NCBI GenBank assembly: GCA_017893485.1
Contig: CM030360.1
Coordinates: 2,448,501-2,512,500 of the forward strand
Direction of reading: 5' to 3'
Length of the DNA stretch: 64,000 bases
DNA from: Hemerocallis citrina
Taxonomy: Eukaryota; Streptophyta; Magnoliopsida; Asparagales; Asphodelaceae
Below, piece by piece: positions 13,401 to 22,970 of this stretch. The position numbers were made by a program, and so were the translations under genes. A model generated the notes under the pieces. That model was not told the origin of the DNA and did no database searches. It was given only the letters and a program-made list of their open reading frames with translations. Positions within the stretch are counted from its first letter, which is position 1. Each line of letters opens with the position of its first letter.

Positions 13401-14589
13401 CGCATCCCCCGCACCTGTATCCCCTCACCCGAATCGGTGCTTCCTAGGCCATTAGACTAGTCTTTTCCTTTTTAGTTTATTTGTAAGCATCAAGTTATGG
13501 GTTCAGCTGTGCACAATAATGTCTGACAGTATGAGGATTAGTTACTAGATTTTGGCTGCAGTATTGAGATTTACTTTGAGCAATATATATGGAATGACCT
13601 GCAAAAGATTGTACAGATATGTTAATTTGTTTTTTTATAGGTATTTTTTGTTTCTTATTGTTGTGTTTGCAGGTATATGCAAAGGTTTGACCCTGGATTT
13701 GGATTTAATGGAGGACATTATACTGTTCAGCCTTTGTATTCTCCCACCGTGAACTACAATATGGAGTTTCCTCAGCTTGGGGCAAGCCATCGGCCTCTAA
13801 TTTCAATTGACCACCAAACTCGGCCTCCCATGCGACAACACATCCACGGGCCTTGGCCAACATCATCTTCACATTCTCCAGTTGGGTATGGTTCTCCTGA
13901 ATGCATGATACCTTCATTTAATCCTAGTCTTGTTGGTACTCGCCCATCGTCTTCACTCTATATGCATTCTTCTCAGTACCCTGGTTCTCCTCGTCCTGGA
14001 AGTCCATTTGTTCATTGGCAAGAACATGTTCAACCTTTTCCACAGGTATGGAGTGACCCTTTGTTGGATATTAACATATGAAATCTGGGATGGGACATGA
14101 CAGCACTGTCTTTGTTTGTGCTGTTGCTAATTACATTAGCTATTAGGTTATGTCGCTATGATGATACTCAATTATTCAGTTCTAGTAATTAAGAATAACT
14201 CTGAAATATGCTACAGCTACAACCATACACAAATAAATAAATAAACAGGAGGCAGGGGTGCATTGCACATGAGATACTTAATTTGGGTTTTTTTTGCTTA
14301 AAGAACATAGAAGGCCCATCTCCTAGATATATTTTCTTAAGAACAGACGTCTTGAATGTCCTGAACATCTACATACCAGGATCTTTCTTACTTCAAACTG
14401 TAAAGCCATCACTTGTTGGTATGTTCTGTAGCTACTTTTTATTTTATTCTAGTTGGCTGGAGTCCGTTAGGACTATGTATTTCCTTAAAAAAAAAATTCA
14501 TCCGTTGGTATTCTAACAGAATGCCTGCATTTTTGCAGTCTCATCAGCAGCAGTCTGAGCCTAATTTTGGATTAGCCCGGCCCCGTTGA
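4167..14589 (+). CDS. R3H-SUZ domain RNA-binding protein (four exons)
   Basis: Four exons join in frame through GT/AG splice sites: 4167-4422, 9016-9718, 13673-14045 and 14539-14589. They total 1383 nt, or 460 residues plus TGA. The protein starts with an acidic/serine-rich leader. The R3H domain (about residues 88-155) has the signature R116-x3-H120, which binds single-stranded nucleic acid. The SUZ motif (about 176-220) has an EERKEEYNKARTRIF core. The tail is rich in Pro, Ser and Gly. R3H-SUZ proteins of plants and animals are cytoplasmic or nuclear RNA binders, and this one is inferred to be such. Start: MM at 4167/4170; the second ATG is equally possible. The long introns hold at least five transposons but every coding junction is intact, so the gene looks functional. 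Confidence 0.85.
4507..6782. mobile_element. MULE-like TIR element in R3H intron 1
   Basis: Inverted termini of more than 100 bp (left 4507-4640, right 6672-6782) begin GAATTTTTTGCCGTACTAGG. The flanks TACTCTTTT (4498-4506) and TACTTATTG (6783-6791) match at 6 of 9 positions, a decayed 9-bp duplication. Subterminal palindromes of the type GTCGCTATT..AATAGCGAC lie near 6410-6490 and 6600-6700. There is no transposase frame. An hAT element is nested at 5298-6096. Confidence 0.7.
5298..6096. mobile_element. Non-autonomous hAT element nested in the MULE-like element
   Basis: It is flanked by a perfect 8-bp target duplication CTACAACA (5290-5297 and 6097-6104). The termini start CAGTGTTCTAAATGGCGTC and, on the complement, CAAGGTTGTAAACGGCGTC. 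Subterminal GC-rich repeats GGCGCCTAGGCG occur many times at 5305-5470 and 6005-6050. The 799-bp length and lack of ORFs indicate a deletion derivative. Confidence 0.8.
6783..7435 (+). other. R3H intron 1 sequence without recognised feature
   Basis: AT-rich intron sequence between two transposons. The short antisense ORF near 7077-7268 has no recognisable domain. I see nothing else here. Confidence 0.5.
7436..8632. mobile_element. PIF/Harbinger (Tourist-like) non-autonomous element in R3H intron 1
   Basis: The termini are GGGGGCGTTTGGTACA at 7436 and the complement at 8632, flanked by TTA (7433-7435) and TTG (8633-8635), a near-match to the TTA/TAA target of PIF/Harbinger. Inner inverted homology (TTCCTGGGAAT / ATCCCAGGAAC) continues past the first 16 bp. 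There is no transposase ORF. The length of about 1.2 kb is longer than a typical MITE. Confidence 0.65.
8276..8347 (+). repeat. (GAAAAA)n simple repeat
   Basis: About ten tandem GAAAAA units sit inside the Tourist-like element. No further meaning is evident. Confidence 0.9.
9016..9718 (+). CDS. R3H gene, exon 2 (R3H and SUZ domains)
   Basis: The acceptor is CTTCAG|TTTTGCGG and the donor ATGATAG|GTAAAT. The exon encodes residues 86-320, with R3H (RLAAH core) followed by the basic SUZ segment and an Arg/Asp-rich stretch. An in-frame ATG at 9000 lies in the intron and is not the start. Confidence 0.85.
9719..10359 (+). other. R3H intron 2, 5' part
   Basis: Intron sequence. A 101-codon open frame at 10069 has no recognisable domain and no splice support. 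Nothing else is seen. Confidence 0.5.
10363..12052 (+). mobile_element. PIF/Harbinger element with decayed ORF1, in R3H intron 2
   Basis: It is flanked by the 3-bp duplication TTA (10360-10362 and 12053-12055). The inverted termini share a CACTCCAAAATGG block: the left begins GGCCATATCTAACATT, the complement of the right begins GACCAACTCCAACC. The interior holds the remnant of a Myb/SANT-type ORF1 but no DDE transposase. The element is 1690 bp and non-autonomous. Confidence 0.75.
10900..11536 (+). pseudogene. Harbinger ORF1 / NAM-associated C-terminal domain-like remnant
   Basis: Read with one frameshift near 11185, the + strand encodes a charged, coiled-coil-like segment (KAKLKRKI...QQLLVLKKTCFERQEQLDFKRQHLAFKERK) ending DIPNF-stop at about 11536. 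It resembles the 'No apical meristem-associated' C-terminal region of Myb/SANT-like ORF1 proteins in plant PIF/Harbinger elements. At least four in-frame stops are visible (TGA in a Trp context near 11000, TAA at 11091, TGA at 11403, TAA at 11440). Those I can interpret are C-to-T or G-to-A changes, as from decay of methylated cytosines. ORF1 proteins bind DNA and partner the transposase; this copy cannot be made intact. Confidence 0.6.
12395..13447. mobile_element. hAT-like non-autonomous element in R3H intron 2
   Basis: A perfect 8-bp direct repeat GCCATTAG flanks it (12387-12394 and 13448-13455). The termini are CTAGGAACCACGGACTC and, on the complement, CTAGGAAGCACCGATTCGGG. GC-rich subterminal motifs (GGTGCGGC / GCCGCACC) are inverted between the two ends. 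The interior has a CT-rich stretch near 12590-12850 and a tandem repeat. No transposase is present. Confidence 0.7.
12959..13215 (+). repeat. Degenerate tandem repeat GATGCTTGCTGTGAATCCAT
   Basis: Roughly ten irregular copies of the 20-25-bp unit give the 85-codon frame at 12969 its repetitive peptide. It is not a gene. Confidence 0.75.
13673..14045 (+). CDS. R3H gene, exon 3
   Basis: The acceptor is TTTGCAG|GTATATG and the donor CCACAG|GTATGG. The exon encodes residues 320-444, a Pro/Ser/Gly/His-rich tail with no recognised domain. The arginine codon split 2+1 with exon 2 restores the frame. Confidence 0.8.
14539..14589 (+). CDS. R3H gene, exon 4 and stop
   Basis: The acceptor is TTTTTGCAG|TCTCATC. 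The exon encodes SHQQQSEPNFGLARPR followed by TGA. It is too short to appear as a free-standing ORF. The frame continues from exon 3 in phase 0. Confidence 0.75.
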   Translation, partial: SHQQQSEPNFGLARPR

Positions 14590-15400
14590 GGGGCTTTGGT
14601 GTGCCTGCTCCCTGCCTGTACAATACAAGCTAAGGTCCTGTTAGCTGGCTGGGGGGAAGCAGGCACAGAGAACCGAGATTGGCTGGAGCAATGTGCATAT
14701 TGACAGTATTTTCAACTTATTTAATTTCCAGCCCTCTTGGTTTGCCAATGTTTATTGCACTAGAGATGCAAGAAGTTTGAGTTTCAGGTGATCCCTTTCT
14801 TGCAGTGGCTCAAATTGCTGTTGTGCATGTTAAACTGTGGGGAAACCCCGCTTGCTCGGGAGCACAAACAAAAATGCAAAATCAGAGGCCTAAAGAAAGA
14901 AGATGCTTTTTCAGTTTTTCTTGGTGGAAGTCAAAAATGGATGATGCCTTTTCACTACTAATGATGTTGGTTACATTGGATTTTATGTGAATTATTGCTT
15001 GCCCAAGTTTGACCATAAAGAAGCCCAAATGCTTTTTAACCAAGATTAGCTGGAGCAAATGAGCATATCGTCAGACATAATCATCTTATTTAATTCCAGC
15101 CCTGTTGGTTTGTCAATACTTCTTGCGCTGCAGATGCAAGAAGTTTGGGTTTCCGATGATTTCTATCTTGAACTGGCCTCATAATTGCTGGAGTGCAAGT
15201 TAAACTGTGGAGGAACCCTACTCAGAGCTTGGAACCACAAACAAAAATGCAAAATCAGAGATCTAAAGAAACACGAAGTTTTGCTTGGTGGAAGTAAAAC
15301 AATGGTGATGCTTTTTCCCACAACTAATGATGTTGGTTAAACTGGATTTCATGTGAATTACTGCTCTCCCGGTTGAAAGTCACAGTTGTGCAAGTTTGAC
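14590..15400 (+). repeat. R3H 3' flank with a diverged tandem duplication
   Basis: A segment from about 14680 to 14995 recurs at about 15045 to 15365 (period about 365 bp). Shared blocks include GATGCAAGAAGTTTG, GTTAAACTGTGG, CACAAACAAAAATGCAAAAT and GTGAATTA(T/C)TGCT. The first copy lies just after the stop codon and probably belongs to the 3' UTR region. The copies differ at many sites and carry no conserved frame. Confidence 0.7.
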
Positions 15401-16557
15401 CGTAAAGGAAGACAAACTTTAATGTGGTTTAATGTATGTATTTGATATGGATACTGGTAAGTTTGTACAACCTTAATTGTTTTGCATTCTTTTTCCATAG
15501 ATTCTAATTGCAACTTATTTTGTCACACAGCTCCAAAAGGTAGAGTGCCGGTTCCTTTTGTTGAGCAAGGATGTTTATAGGCTCGGGACTAGGCGTGATA
15601 TGATGTAGAACATTAAGTCAAATGCAGAGTCAGGCGTTTGGCACACTTTGGCTATTCACTTGGGTAGGTTAGCTTATTCTTTATTAAATGATAAAGTCAT
15701 TCTGTATTAATTATAATTTTCATCTAGTTGTTCATTGCATCTTACCGGAAGTTTCATGTTGAGGAAGATCTTCTCATCGAAATAGGGGCAGACAGAAGAG
15801 GGACTTTCGTCGTTTGTGGATGTGAAGTGAATTCCTGAAATCTGAAGTTTCATGTCAAAAAGGATCTATCCATTCTTTCCCTTCAACTATTTTAGTGTAT
15901 GGCATATGTGATGTGAATCTGTTCAATTTCCACCTTCCTCTATAATGTTTATGCACAATCTCTTTCCAAGAGGCTTTTCTCTTGCATAATGGCTTCAGTG
16001 GTTTGTCTTCACAAGCGTTCTAGGCTGCATTGGTGTGTTTAGAGGTCTTTTATGCTTAATACGGACTTTGGACTTGTATACACGGGTGAAAGTAGATTCT
16101 GTGAAGAGTAAATATTGATTGAGATCTATATTGCACTGATACTTCAAAATGGATACCATGTTCGTGTCAAGCTATTTGATCATGGTTTGGGGGTTAAGGT
16201 TTTTAGGGATAAGAATGACAATTAGATTAACTAAATGTTAATCCAAACATCATATAATCCCTGCAGCAATATAGTTTAATATATAACAAGTGTTGTTATC
16301 ATGTGCAAATTGCATGGACTAAAATAATTTTAACTCATAAAATTATGGAAGTCAAAAAAATTAAAGATGAACCTTAACTATTTCAATCAAGGATTTTTTC
16401 CATATGGGTTATTCACAAATATTTTAATTATATATGCCTCAATAACTGATATTGAACTCCATATAAGTACTTTTGAGTGAGTTTTTGGTAACAAAAGTGG
16501 TTATTTGGGATTGATTTTATATTGAAAGTTAGGTATATGAAATTGAAACATTTGGTA
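15401..16557. other. Intergenic sequence without recognised gene
   Basis: AT-rich. A short stretch near 15590-15660 can be read as peptide with one stop but I do not recognise it. No other feature is seen. Confidence 0.4.
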
Positions 16558-17732
16558 GAGCATCCACAGTCTTATTTCTCAAATATGAGAATAGGGCAAA
16601 ATAGCATATACAAAAATCGCAATTTGTTGCAGTTGTGATTTGCTATAATTTGAGAAAGACAGTATATGTTGTTTCGTCTTTTTTTTTAATACAGTTAATT
16701 AATTAATGATTAGATATTAAAATAGGTTAATTAAATAAATTAAATAATAAAATATATCCTAACCTACTTAATTAACACTAACCTAAGAATTAACACTAAC
16801 CTAAATCAATTCTTTGGGCTGGACGGGACATGTTGTCCCGTCCAAGCCAAAAAGGCTTCAAACGGGACATGATGTCCCCACTACAAGGAATTTGACATAT
16901 AGTGACAGCAAAAATCCGTGGGTAAAAGGCGAAAAACCGTAGGTATAGCCCATAAAACCTATACCAACGGACATATTTTTCCGTCGTTTTTAATTAGCTA
17001 TACCCACGGCAACATTCCGTCACTATAGCTTATAGCGACGGTTTTTTCACCCGTTGGACAAAACCTCGGTGTTATACCCACGGTTTCGTATCCGTTGGTA
17101 TAGGTTTTAAAGACAGATTTTGCTTTCCTATATCCACGGTTGAAGCTCCATTGCTATAGGTTTTAGCAATGGTTTTCGCATCCAATTATTTGAATATATA
17201 CCCATCACTCTATACACATTTTTTTCTTATTAATTACGCTTATGATAATTTAATATTTTCTTTTATAATATTAATTCAATTATAAACTAAATACACAATG
17301 AAATAAATACATGTGTTTATGAAACAAAATTAAATAAAATTAAACTTCAATCATATTAAAAATTAATAAAGTATTACAAGCATTTCAAATTCAAATTACA
17401 AAATAGTTAAAATGTCAACCTAAGAGTACCATACTGACATATAATACGCATATAAAGTCTTATAACAATCTCATCCACTTAATTTCGAGGTTTGCTCCAT
17501 CAACAGAAAATTAGCTTCCATTGCCAATAAATAGTGTACATCTACAACTCGCCAATAAATAACTCCGATCTACAATGCTGACTGGAAAATCATCTCAGCA
17601 AGTTCCTGTACCATCAAAAATTTAAAGGAATAGTTATTAATTTAAAGTAAATAATAAAAATCGACTTAAGATTAATTTTATGGGAATAAGAAAAATGTCA
17701 AGAGCTTTACCTAAACAATAGCATTATCATCT

Positions 17733-18707
17733 TCATTCTTTGGGTGTTGCACCATTAGTTTCATCATCTATCTGCTCAGCTTCACCAGTCTCTCCTTTCT
17801 TACCTGAAAGACTTTCAAAGGTTGTCAAATATACAAGATCCAATATTCAGGTCAGAATGAATGCTAAGATGTGACGTGAACTGTTTTTTAGACTTCGAAA
17901 CATTATATTAGCTTCATAAAAGTGTTTATGGTGAAGTCAATTATAATTCCATTCATCACAGGATAGATAGAGACCAGCTTAGTGCATAGTAAAAGAATTT
18001 TAGAATAAAAGATGTAAAAAAACAAAAGGGGAAAAGACAGACAATTTACGTATCGTTGTATAGGAACCACATAGAGATATATCAACCATTCGAGTAAGCA
18101 TGCATGTCTGTTAGTCTGTGTTTGCAAGTAGGCGTGTGAAGTGTCGGCTAGGTCCTAGTCAATCTTTCTCTTTGCAAATCTAGTTATAGGTGCATTTGTT
18201 TGTTATGGGTACAATAAAAAATCCTAAGAACTACAACTTTCGACTACCACCAACTATTTCAGAATTCCAAATTGTACACCACAACCAACATTACCCTCAT
18301 CACCACCACAAGAGAGAATGCACATAAAATTCCCATATAACATGGGTAAAAATGTTTTTGAACAGTAACTAATCAATCTTCAATTTTTCAGTACTTGTGT
18401 AGAAAGTGGTTGGAAAGCATATAATCACAATCGATCAAAGTATAAAAGTAGAAAAGAGTAATGTTTTGTTAGCATGCATCTGAAAAACAGGAAAAAAGAC
18501 ATGAATACGTAAGGTAAAGCAAGGACGAACCTTTTTTCTTCTTTCCTCCACCTTTTTCTGTCTTTGTACCCAAAGCTAGCCATGCCTTAATCTCAGGATC
18601 ATCTATTAACTTTGTAGGCTCCAACTGCTGCAATCGGTGAGCAGTTATCCTATCTGACCCATTGGGCATTAACAAGACCGTGAACTTGATGTGAGCAACA
18701 GGGTCTC
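17733..18707 (-). pseudogene. Captured EBP1/PA2G4-like C-terminal fragment (two exons)
   Basis: Two minus-strand exons with proper splice borders are seen. Exon A is about 18707-18531 (acceptor ..CTGCAG, donor AAG|GTTCG). It encodes GDPVAHIKFTVLLMPNGSD and ends in a DPEIKAWLALGTK..GGGKKKK segment. Exon B is about 17803-17733 (acceptor TTTCAG) and encodes GKKGETGEAEQIDDETNG..ATPKE-stop. This order matches the end of plant EBP1 (ErbB-3-binding protein 1/PA2G4), a growth-linked RNA- and ribosome-associated factor of the methionine-aminopeptidase fold; the Lys-rich tail is its hallmark. Only the last two exons are present, so no functional protein is expected. The identification is from family memory. 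Confidence 0.7.
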
Positions 18708-19437
18708 CTGCAGTATTGAAAGCACCAAGTGAATATCCCCAAGTTTAAGTTATATGAGTCAACTTGTTTTCTATTTTTTTTAAAAGGGTGATATATTAAA
18801 CAAGGTGATTGTGATCCCCACTTAAAAACTGATGGTTTGTCAACACTGTTCTTATTATACTTCAATTGTCAGGAACGAGACAGTGCATTTCATAGCTTCC
18901 AAAATGACGTTGCAATAATGTACAAGAAGTATCTTGGCTAGTGAGCAACAGGTTGAGAGTTTGAGTCCTGCTTGGATTTCCAATCCCTGAAATATACATT
19001 TAAATTTATAACTATTATCAAAACTGTTGGTTTATGGACTCATGATGAATTCAGTGTAAGTAAGATCAACTGATATAGGCAAGCCGAGCATCATGAGAAG
19101 TGCAGCATGCACACATAAGGACAGAAACTAAGTGTATCCGTATGTTTAGATATATAATTTGGGGTCTACAAGAATTGCTGAAGTTAATTGAGGAAGACAC
19201 CACAAAAAGGATATGAGTTTAATATGGTTTGATAATGTTTACTTACATTAACAATAATTTATATATGGAATTTTTACCCATACACATCATACATCAATTC
19301 GAAAGACATTATATAAAATATTAGCGTTTCCACAATCACTGTACTCTGTTGTTGTTCAAGCTTCAAGAAATATAACTCTCACGGCTTTTGATAAATCTAA
19401 GTTGTAGTCATGAGGGAAGAATTAATAAACCACATAG

Positions 19438-19665
19438 TTTCTATTAAGATCATGGTTTCAAGTATGAACCAATACTGAAACACACAGGTCACATTCTATT
19501 GAGATTTCGCCTACTGAATTGGCTCATCATGGTTTTAAGTATCGGTTTCAAGTATCAACCGATACTTGAAACCATGATAGTTTCTATTAATATCATGGTT
19601 TCAAGTATCAACCGATATTGAAACACACTGGTCGCAATCTATTGAGATTTTGCTTACTGATACTC
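19438..19665. repeat. Direct and inverted repeat cluster inside the CACTA element
   Basis: An 80-bp block beginning TTTCTATTAAGATCATGG recurs about 143 bp later. Between the copies, TCAAGTATCAACCGATACTTGA forms a perfect palindrome. It could be a small foldback insertion or a remnant; no class is assigned. Confidence 0.6.
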
Positions 19666-20130
19666 CTGATACTCCCAATATGTCAGATACTGAAATAGGG
19701 TTTACAAACCACAGGTATTTGGGTTGTAAGTAACAAGCCTGTCACACATTATACTCGAAAGACATGAGTTTGGATAGTTAAAAACTTAAAATTATATTGT
19801 GCACTACATTGCTTTGTTTCCCCTTGATCAACACTCTACATCACAAAGAGACGGAGAAAGATACTAAAACAACACTAACAACAAAGTCTAGTAATTGTAT
19901 AACTATCAGTTGCAGACTTATGTATTTGTAGAGAATTTTAAGAGCCAAGTGATTGACTAATTTTTGGTTGTAAAGCAATGAGAAATAAAATAATCTCAAA
20001 GTAGTGTGCTTATATATTGATTACATTAATGCTGGAAACCACCAACATGTAGATATAGACAAAATAAAACACTAAACAAAAGGTCATCCACAGAGGTAAA
20101 AGAATATCATTTGAATCTAGAGTATCTTAC

Positions 20131-20654
20131 CTGACTAGCAGGTGCAGCTCTTGCAGTTGAAGATCCACTTGATGAGCCCTTAGTCTAGTAACATATGAGC
20201 ACATATCATGCAACGGAAGAATTATTAAGGCAATGTTTACATAGATAATCTGTGTCAAGCTATCGAAATAATGAGACAATGTTTACCATCCATTACATGA
20301 ATTATTTGCAATTCACTGAAAACAACAGTTAAAGACTATCCAATGAAGGGTTTTTTTTCATAAATAAGAAACGTTAATAATATAACTTGTACAATCTTTC
20401 AATACTTATTATATAAACCATCAAACAAAGATGAAAAACAGAAGCAGAAGCAAGATTTCATGAAACGAACATAAAGCATAGCCCATATGTACCTTGGTCA
20501 ACATTATAACAAGAAAACTATCTTCCGCAACTTGACTTTCTTGTAATGTTGTATCATTTTTAAGAATTTTCCCTTGATGTATAAGGAGCTGCTGTCCAGC
20601 CGGGTAAACACTTTCCCCTTGAACAGTCTCTATATTCTTTTTTACATCGGCAAT
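20131..20654 (-). pseudogene. Captured RAD23-like ubiquitin-like domain fragment (two exons)
   Basis: The first exon (20654-20493; acceptor TTGTGCAG, donor AAG|GTACAT) encodes 54 residues. [10 protein letters not shown] and [20 protein letters not shown] are followed by SFLVIMLTK. This matches the ubiquitin-like domain of plant RAD23, a proteasome shuttle and nucleotide-excision-repair factor. The second exon (20184-20131; donor CAG|GTAAG) encodes TKGSSSGSSTARAAPASQ, the Ser/Ala linker that follows that domain in RAD23. The N-terminal strand and the UBA and XPC-binding domains are absent. Introns are retained, so capture was from genomic DNA and not from mRNA. Confidence 0.7.
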
Positions 20655-21679
20655 CTGCACAAAACAATTTACTTGATATGGCGTAATCCTCATAAGCTGC
20701 GCATAATCAACATAAAGAATCTAAAATATAGATAGATTAACTATATCTGCTCCATGCATGTGTAGAATGATGGTAAATTTTTACATGCCCAAACCATCCT
20801 GTGCATATGTAATCTGTTCTCACCACAGAAAACCACAGAACTTAAGCACTCTGTTCTAATATATGAAATATAAACTGAGGCTTACATTGTCAAAAACAGT
20901 ATTTGGGTCCATCCCAAATCATTCACAATGTGATCTGGTCGACTAACATACTGTTAAGGAAACCTGCAGGAATTCAAAATCGTAGATACATACATATAAA
21001 TATATATATACATATAAAGATACAATGTGCCTTCAGTGTCAATATAAACCAACTTACCCATTGTTGCCATGCATACTAGTGGAGAGCTGCATAACACATG
21101 GGAGGTTAGACTGAACTAATATAGTTGCTATTCTAGGCACAGAATAATGTAATCAACCTGTGTAGAGACGCAGAGAATGTGTGCTAGTTGGGTTTTCCCT
21201 GATCTGGACCCTATAAAACCTCCCATGTGTGATCGAAACTTGAAAGAGTCTCAATCTCACTTTTAGAAATTTAAACAATATTAGAATACAATGCAAGATG
21301 TGAACTTTAAGATTTAGAGTATTCTTATCAGATTGCTAGTTTCTTAAATTGAAACTTGAAAAATAAAGTTCACATTCGCTACCAATGCCCATTACATTCA
21401 AACCCTCGTACATATTCTGAAAACCATATTGAAAACAATCTTTCTATCTATCTTCTTTTAAATGTCTGATTGGGCTATGTCCACTCTCTTCCATACCAAA
21501 ATTAAGTTTTTCTAAAATCAACACTTTCGAATTCTCTAGTTTTCAATATAGTTGTAAAAGTAACAAAATTTATTACAACTACAGTGCACAATAATTCAAC
21601 TGCTTAGGAAATTTCACAAATAGGTAGCATGCATGCAACAAAAAGCAAGAACCCAAAATCACTACCATCAAAAGGGCTT

Positions 21680-21935
21680 CAAGAATTGAACTTTCCATTA
21701 TTCTTTCCCAGCTTCACGAAATCCATAATCGCATCCAAAGCCACATCCTAAAACAATTAACCAATCAATCAACCAATTAAAAATACACACATCCACTAAA
21801 ATCAAAATCAAGAAATCCAGTTCCCCACTTACTTTAAGAGCGTCTTCGGACGTCGAATCCACGACAATCTCAATGAGCAGCTTCATAAACTCATCGAACC
21901 TCTCTGTAGACCAACTCGGGGTCCGTGCCCACCGA
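21680..21935 (-). pseudogene. Captured coding fragment, possibly NOC4/CCAAT-binding factor-like
   Basis: Two minus-strand exons are seen. One ends at about 21833 (donor AAA|GTAAGT) and includes RFDEFMKLLIEIVVDSTSED. The next begins at 21747 (acceptor GTTTTAG) and includes DVALDAIMDFVKLGKNNGKF, then a stop. A preceding DPELVYR segment lies in another frame, implying a small indel. From memory the pattern resembles the N-terminal part of plant NOC4-like nucleolar ribosome-assembly proteins. The fragment is clearly exon-like; its identity is tentative. Confidence 0.45.
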
Positions 21936-22721
21936 AGATTTGGGAGAGATGTCGGGAACTAAAGGGATCTCAGCAAGGACTGGAGGGAGAGATGGAGAGG
22001 AGAAGACGAAGAAAGAACGGAGAGGAGGATGGGGAGGAGCTGGTGGCCCAGGGAGATGGGGCGACGACAGCGGGAAGAGGGGGGTGACGGTAGCGGGAAG
22101 AGAAGATTTAGAGATTGGGTTTGGGGAGAGAGAGGGATTCGGTAGCGGGAAGAGAAGATTTAGAGATTGGGTTTGGGGAGAGAGAGGGATTTAGGAGTTT
22201 TAGAGGGATAAAATGAAATATTTTGGGGAAAGAGAGAGGGAAAATGAAAAATTTTGGGGGAAAATAAATTATGGACTATACCCACAGTGTTTTATCTCAT
22301 TTGTAGGTATATGATACCTATACCCACAGTTTTAGAGATCCGTCACTATAGGTGTCCGTTGGTATATGGCAAATTTCTTGTAGTGCCCGTTTGATGAATT
22401 TTTTATTTTTGATTTTTGATTTTTTTTCTTCCGACAGTACATGTTGTACCATCTGATCATTAAAAAAAAAGGTCAGACGAAACAACATGTTTCGTCTGAT
22501 CCGATTAAAAAATTAAAAAAAAGGGATGGAACAACATGTTCTGTTCCCTATAATTTGAGAATCGCCAGTTCGTTTCTCAAATATGAGAAGCGATTGTAGC
22601 GATTTTGCCAAAATATGGCAAAATAGCAAATGACTGTATGCCATCGTTTCTCAAAATATGAGAAAATGGCAAATATAGCAAACGACTGTGGATGCTCTTA
22701 GTGACCCCATGTGAGAAAAAC

Positions 22722-22830
22722 CATATAATCAAAGGATGACAAATCTACATATTAACCAATTCACTCTTCCAAACCAACCGACAACATTCTATACTTCTAT
22801 TCAATTGAAAGTAAATGAAAAAAAGGTCGA
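22722..22830 (+). repeat. Left copy of a diverged direct repeat (partner near 25277-25372)
   Basis: Both copies share CAATTCA(C)..TTTCAAACCAA..CATTCTATA..TATTCAATTGAAAG in the same order and orientation, roughly 70% alike by eye. They bracket the Helitron region. The origin is unknown. Confidence 0.55.
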
Positions 22831-22839
22831 ATAATTACC

Positions 22840-22955
22840 GAAGTTGGGTTGTGGCTTTTCTCGGACTCCTTTGATGTACTCCGCTATCTCCTTCTCGACC
22901 GCATGGTTCTCAACTGCATTCCTTCTCAAATCAAACATCTCTCTCAAATCGCTGG
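22840..22955 (-). pseudogene. Unidentified exon-like fragment
   Basis: The minus-strand frame gives an acidic amphipathic segment containing AVEKEIAEYIKG and ending PQPNFG just before a GTAATT possible donor. The spacing faintly recalls dynein light chains (..EKDIAAYIK..NFG), but too little matches to name it. It borders the putative Helitron start. Confidence 0.3.
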
Positions 22956-22970
22956 TCTCTAATAATATTA

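Larger units (their letters stand above)
16879..22385 (-). mobile_element. Non-autonomous CACTA (En/Spm) element carrying host gene fragments
   Basis: The termini are CACTACAAGGAATTTG at the left and CAAATTTCTTGTAGTG at the right, the CACTA signature, flanked by a perfect CCC duplication (16876-16878, 22386-22388). Subterminal repeats of the type CCACGGTTTT..CCGTTGGTATAGG fill 16900-17190 and 22270-22375. There is no TNPD/TNPA-like transposase frame. The interior carries exon-like fragments of at least two host genes, EBP1-like and RAD23-like, and probably a third, all on the minus strand with intron borders retained. This makes it a Pack-CACTA element that would need transposase in trans. 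Confidence 0.85.
16558..22697. mobile_element. Small TIR element split by a CACTA insertion
   Basis: GAGCATCCACAGTC at 16558 and its complement GACTGTGGATGCTC ending at 22697 are the termini. Subterminal TTTCTCAAATATGAGAA blocks occur in both arms. The right flank is TTA (22698-22700) and the left flank is GTA, suggesting a decayed 3-bp PIF/Harbinger duplication. Removing the CACTA (16879-22385) leaves about 630 bp of non-coding element. Confidence 0.65.
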
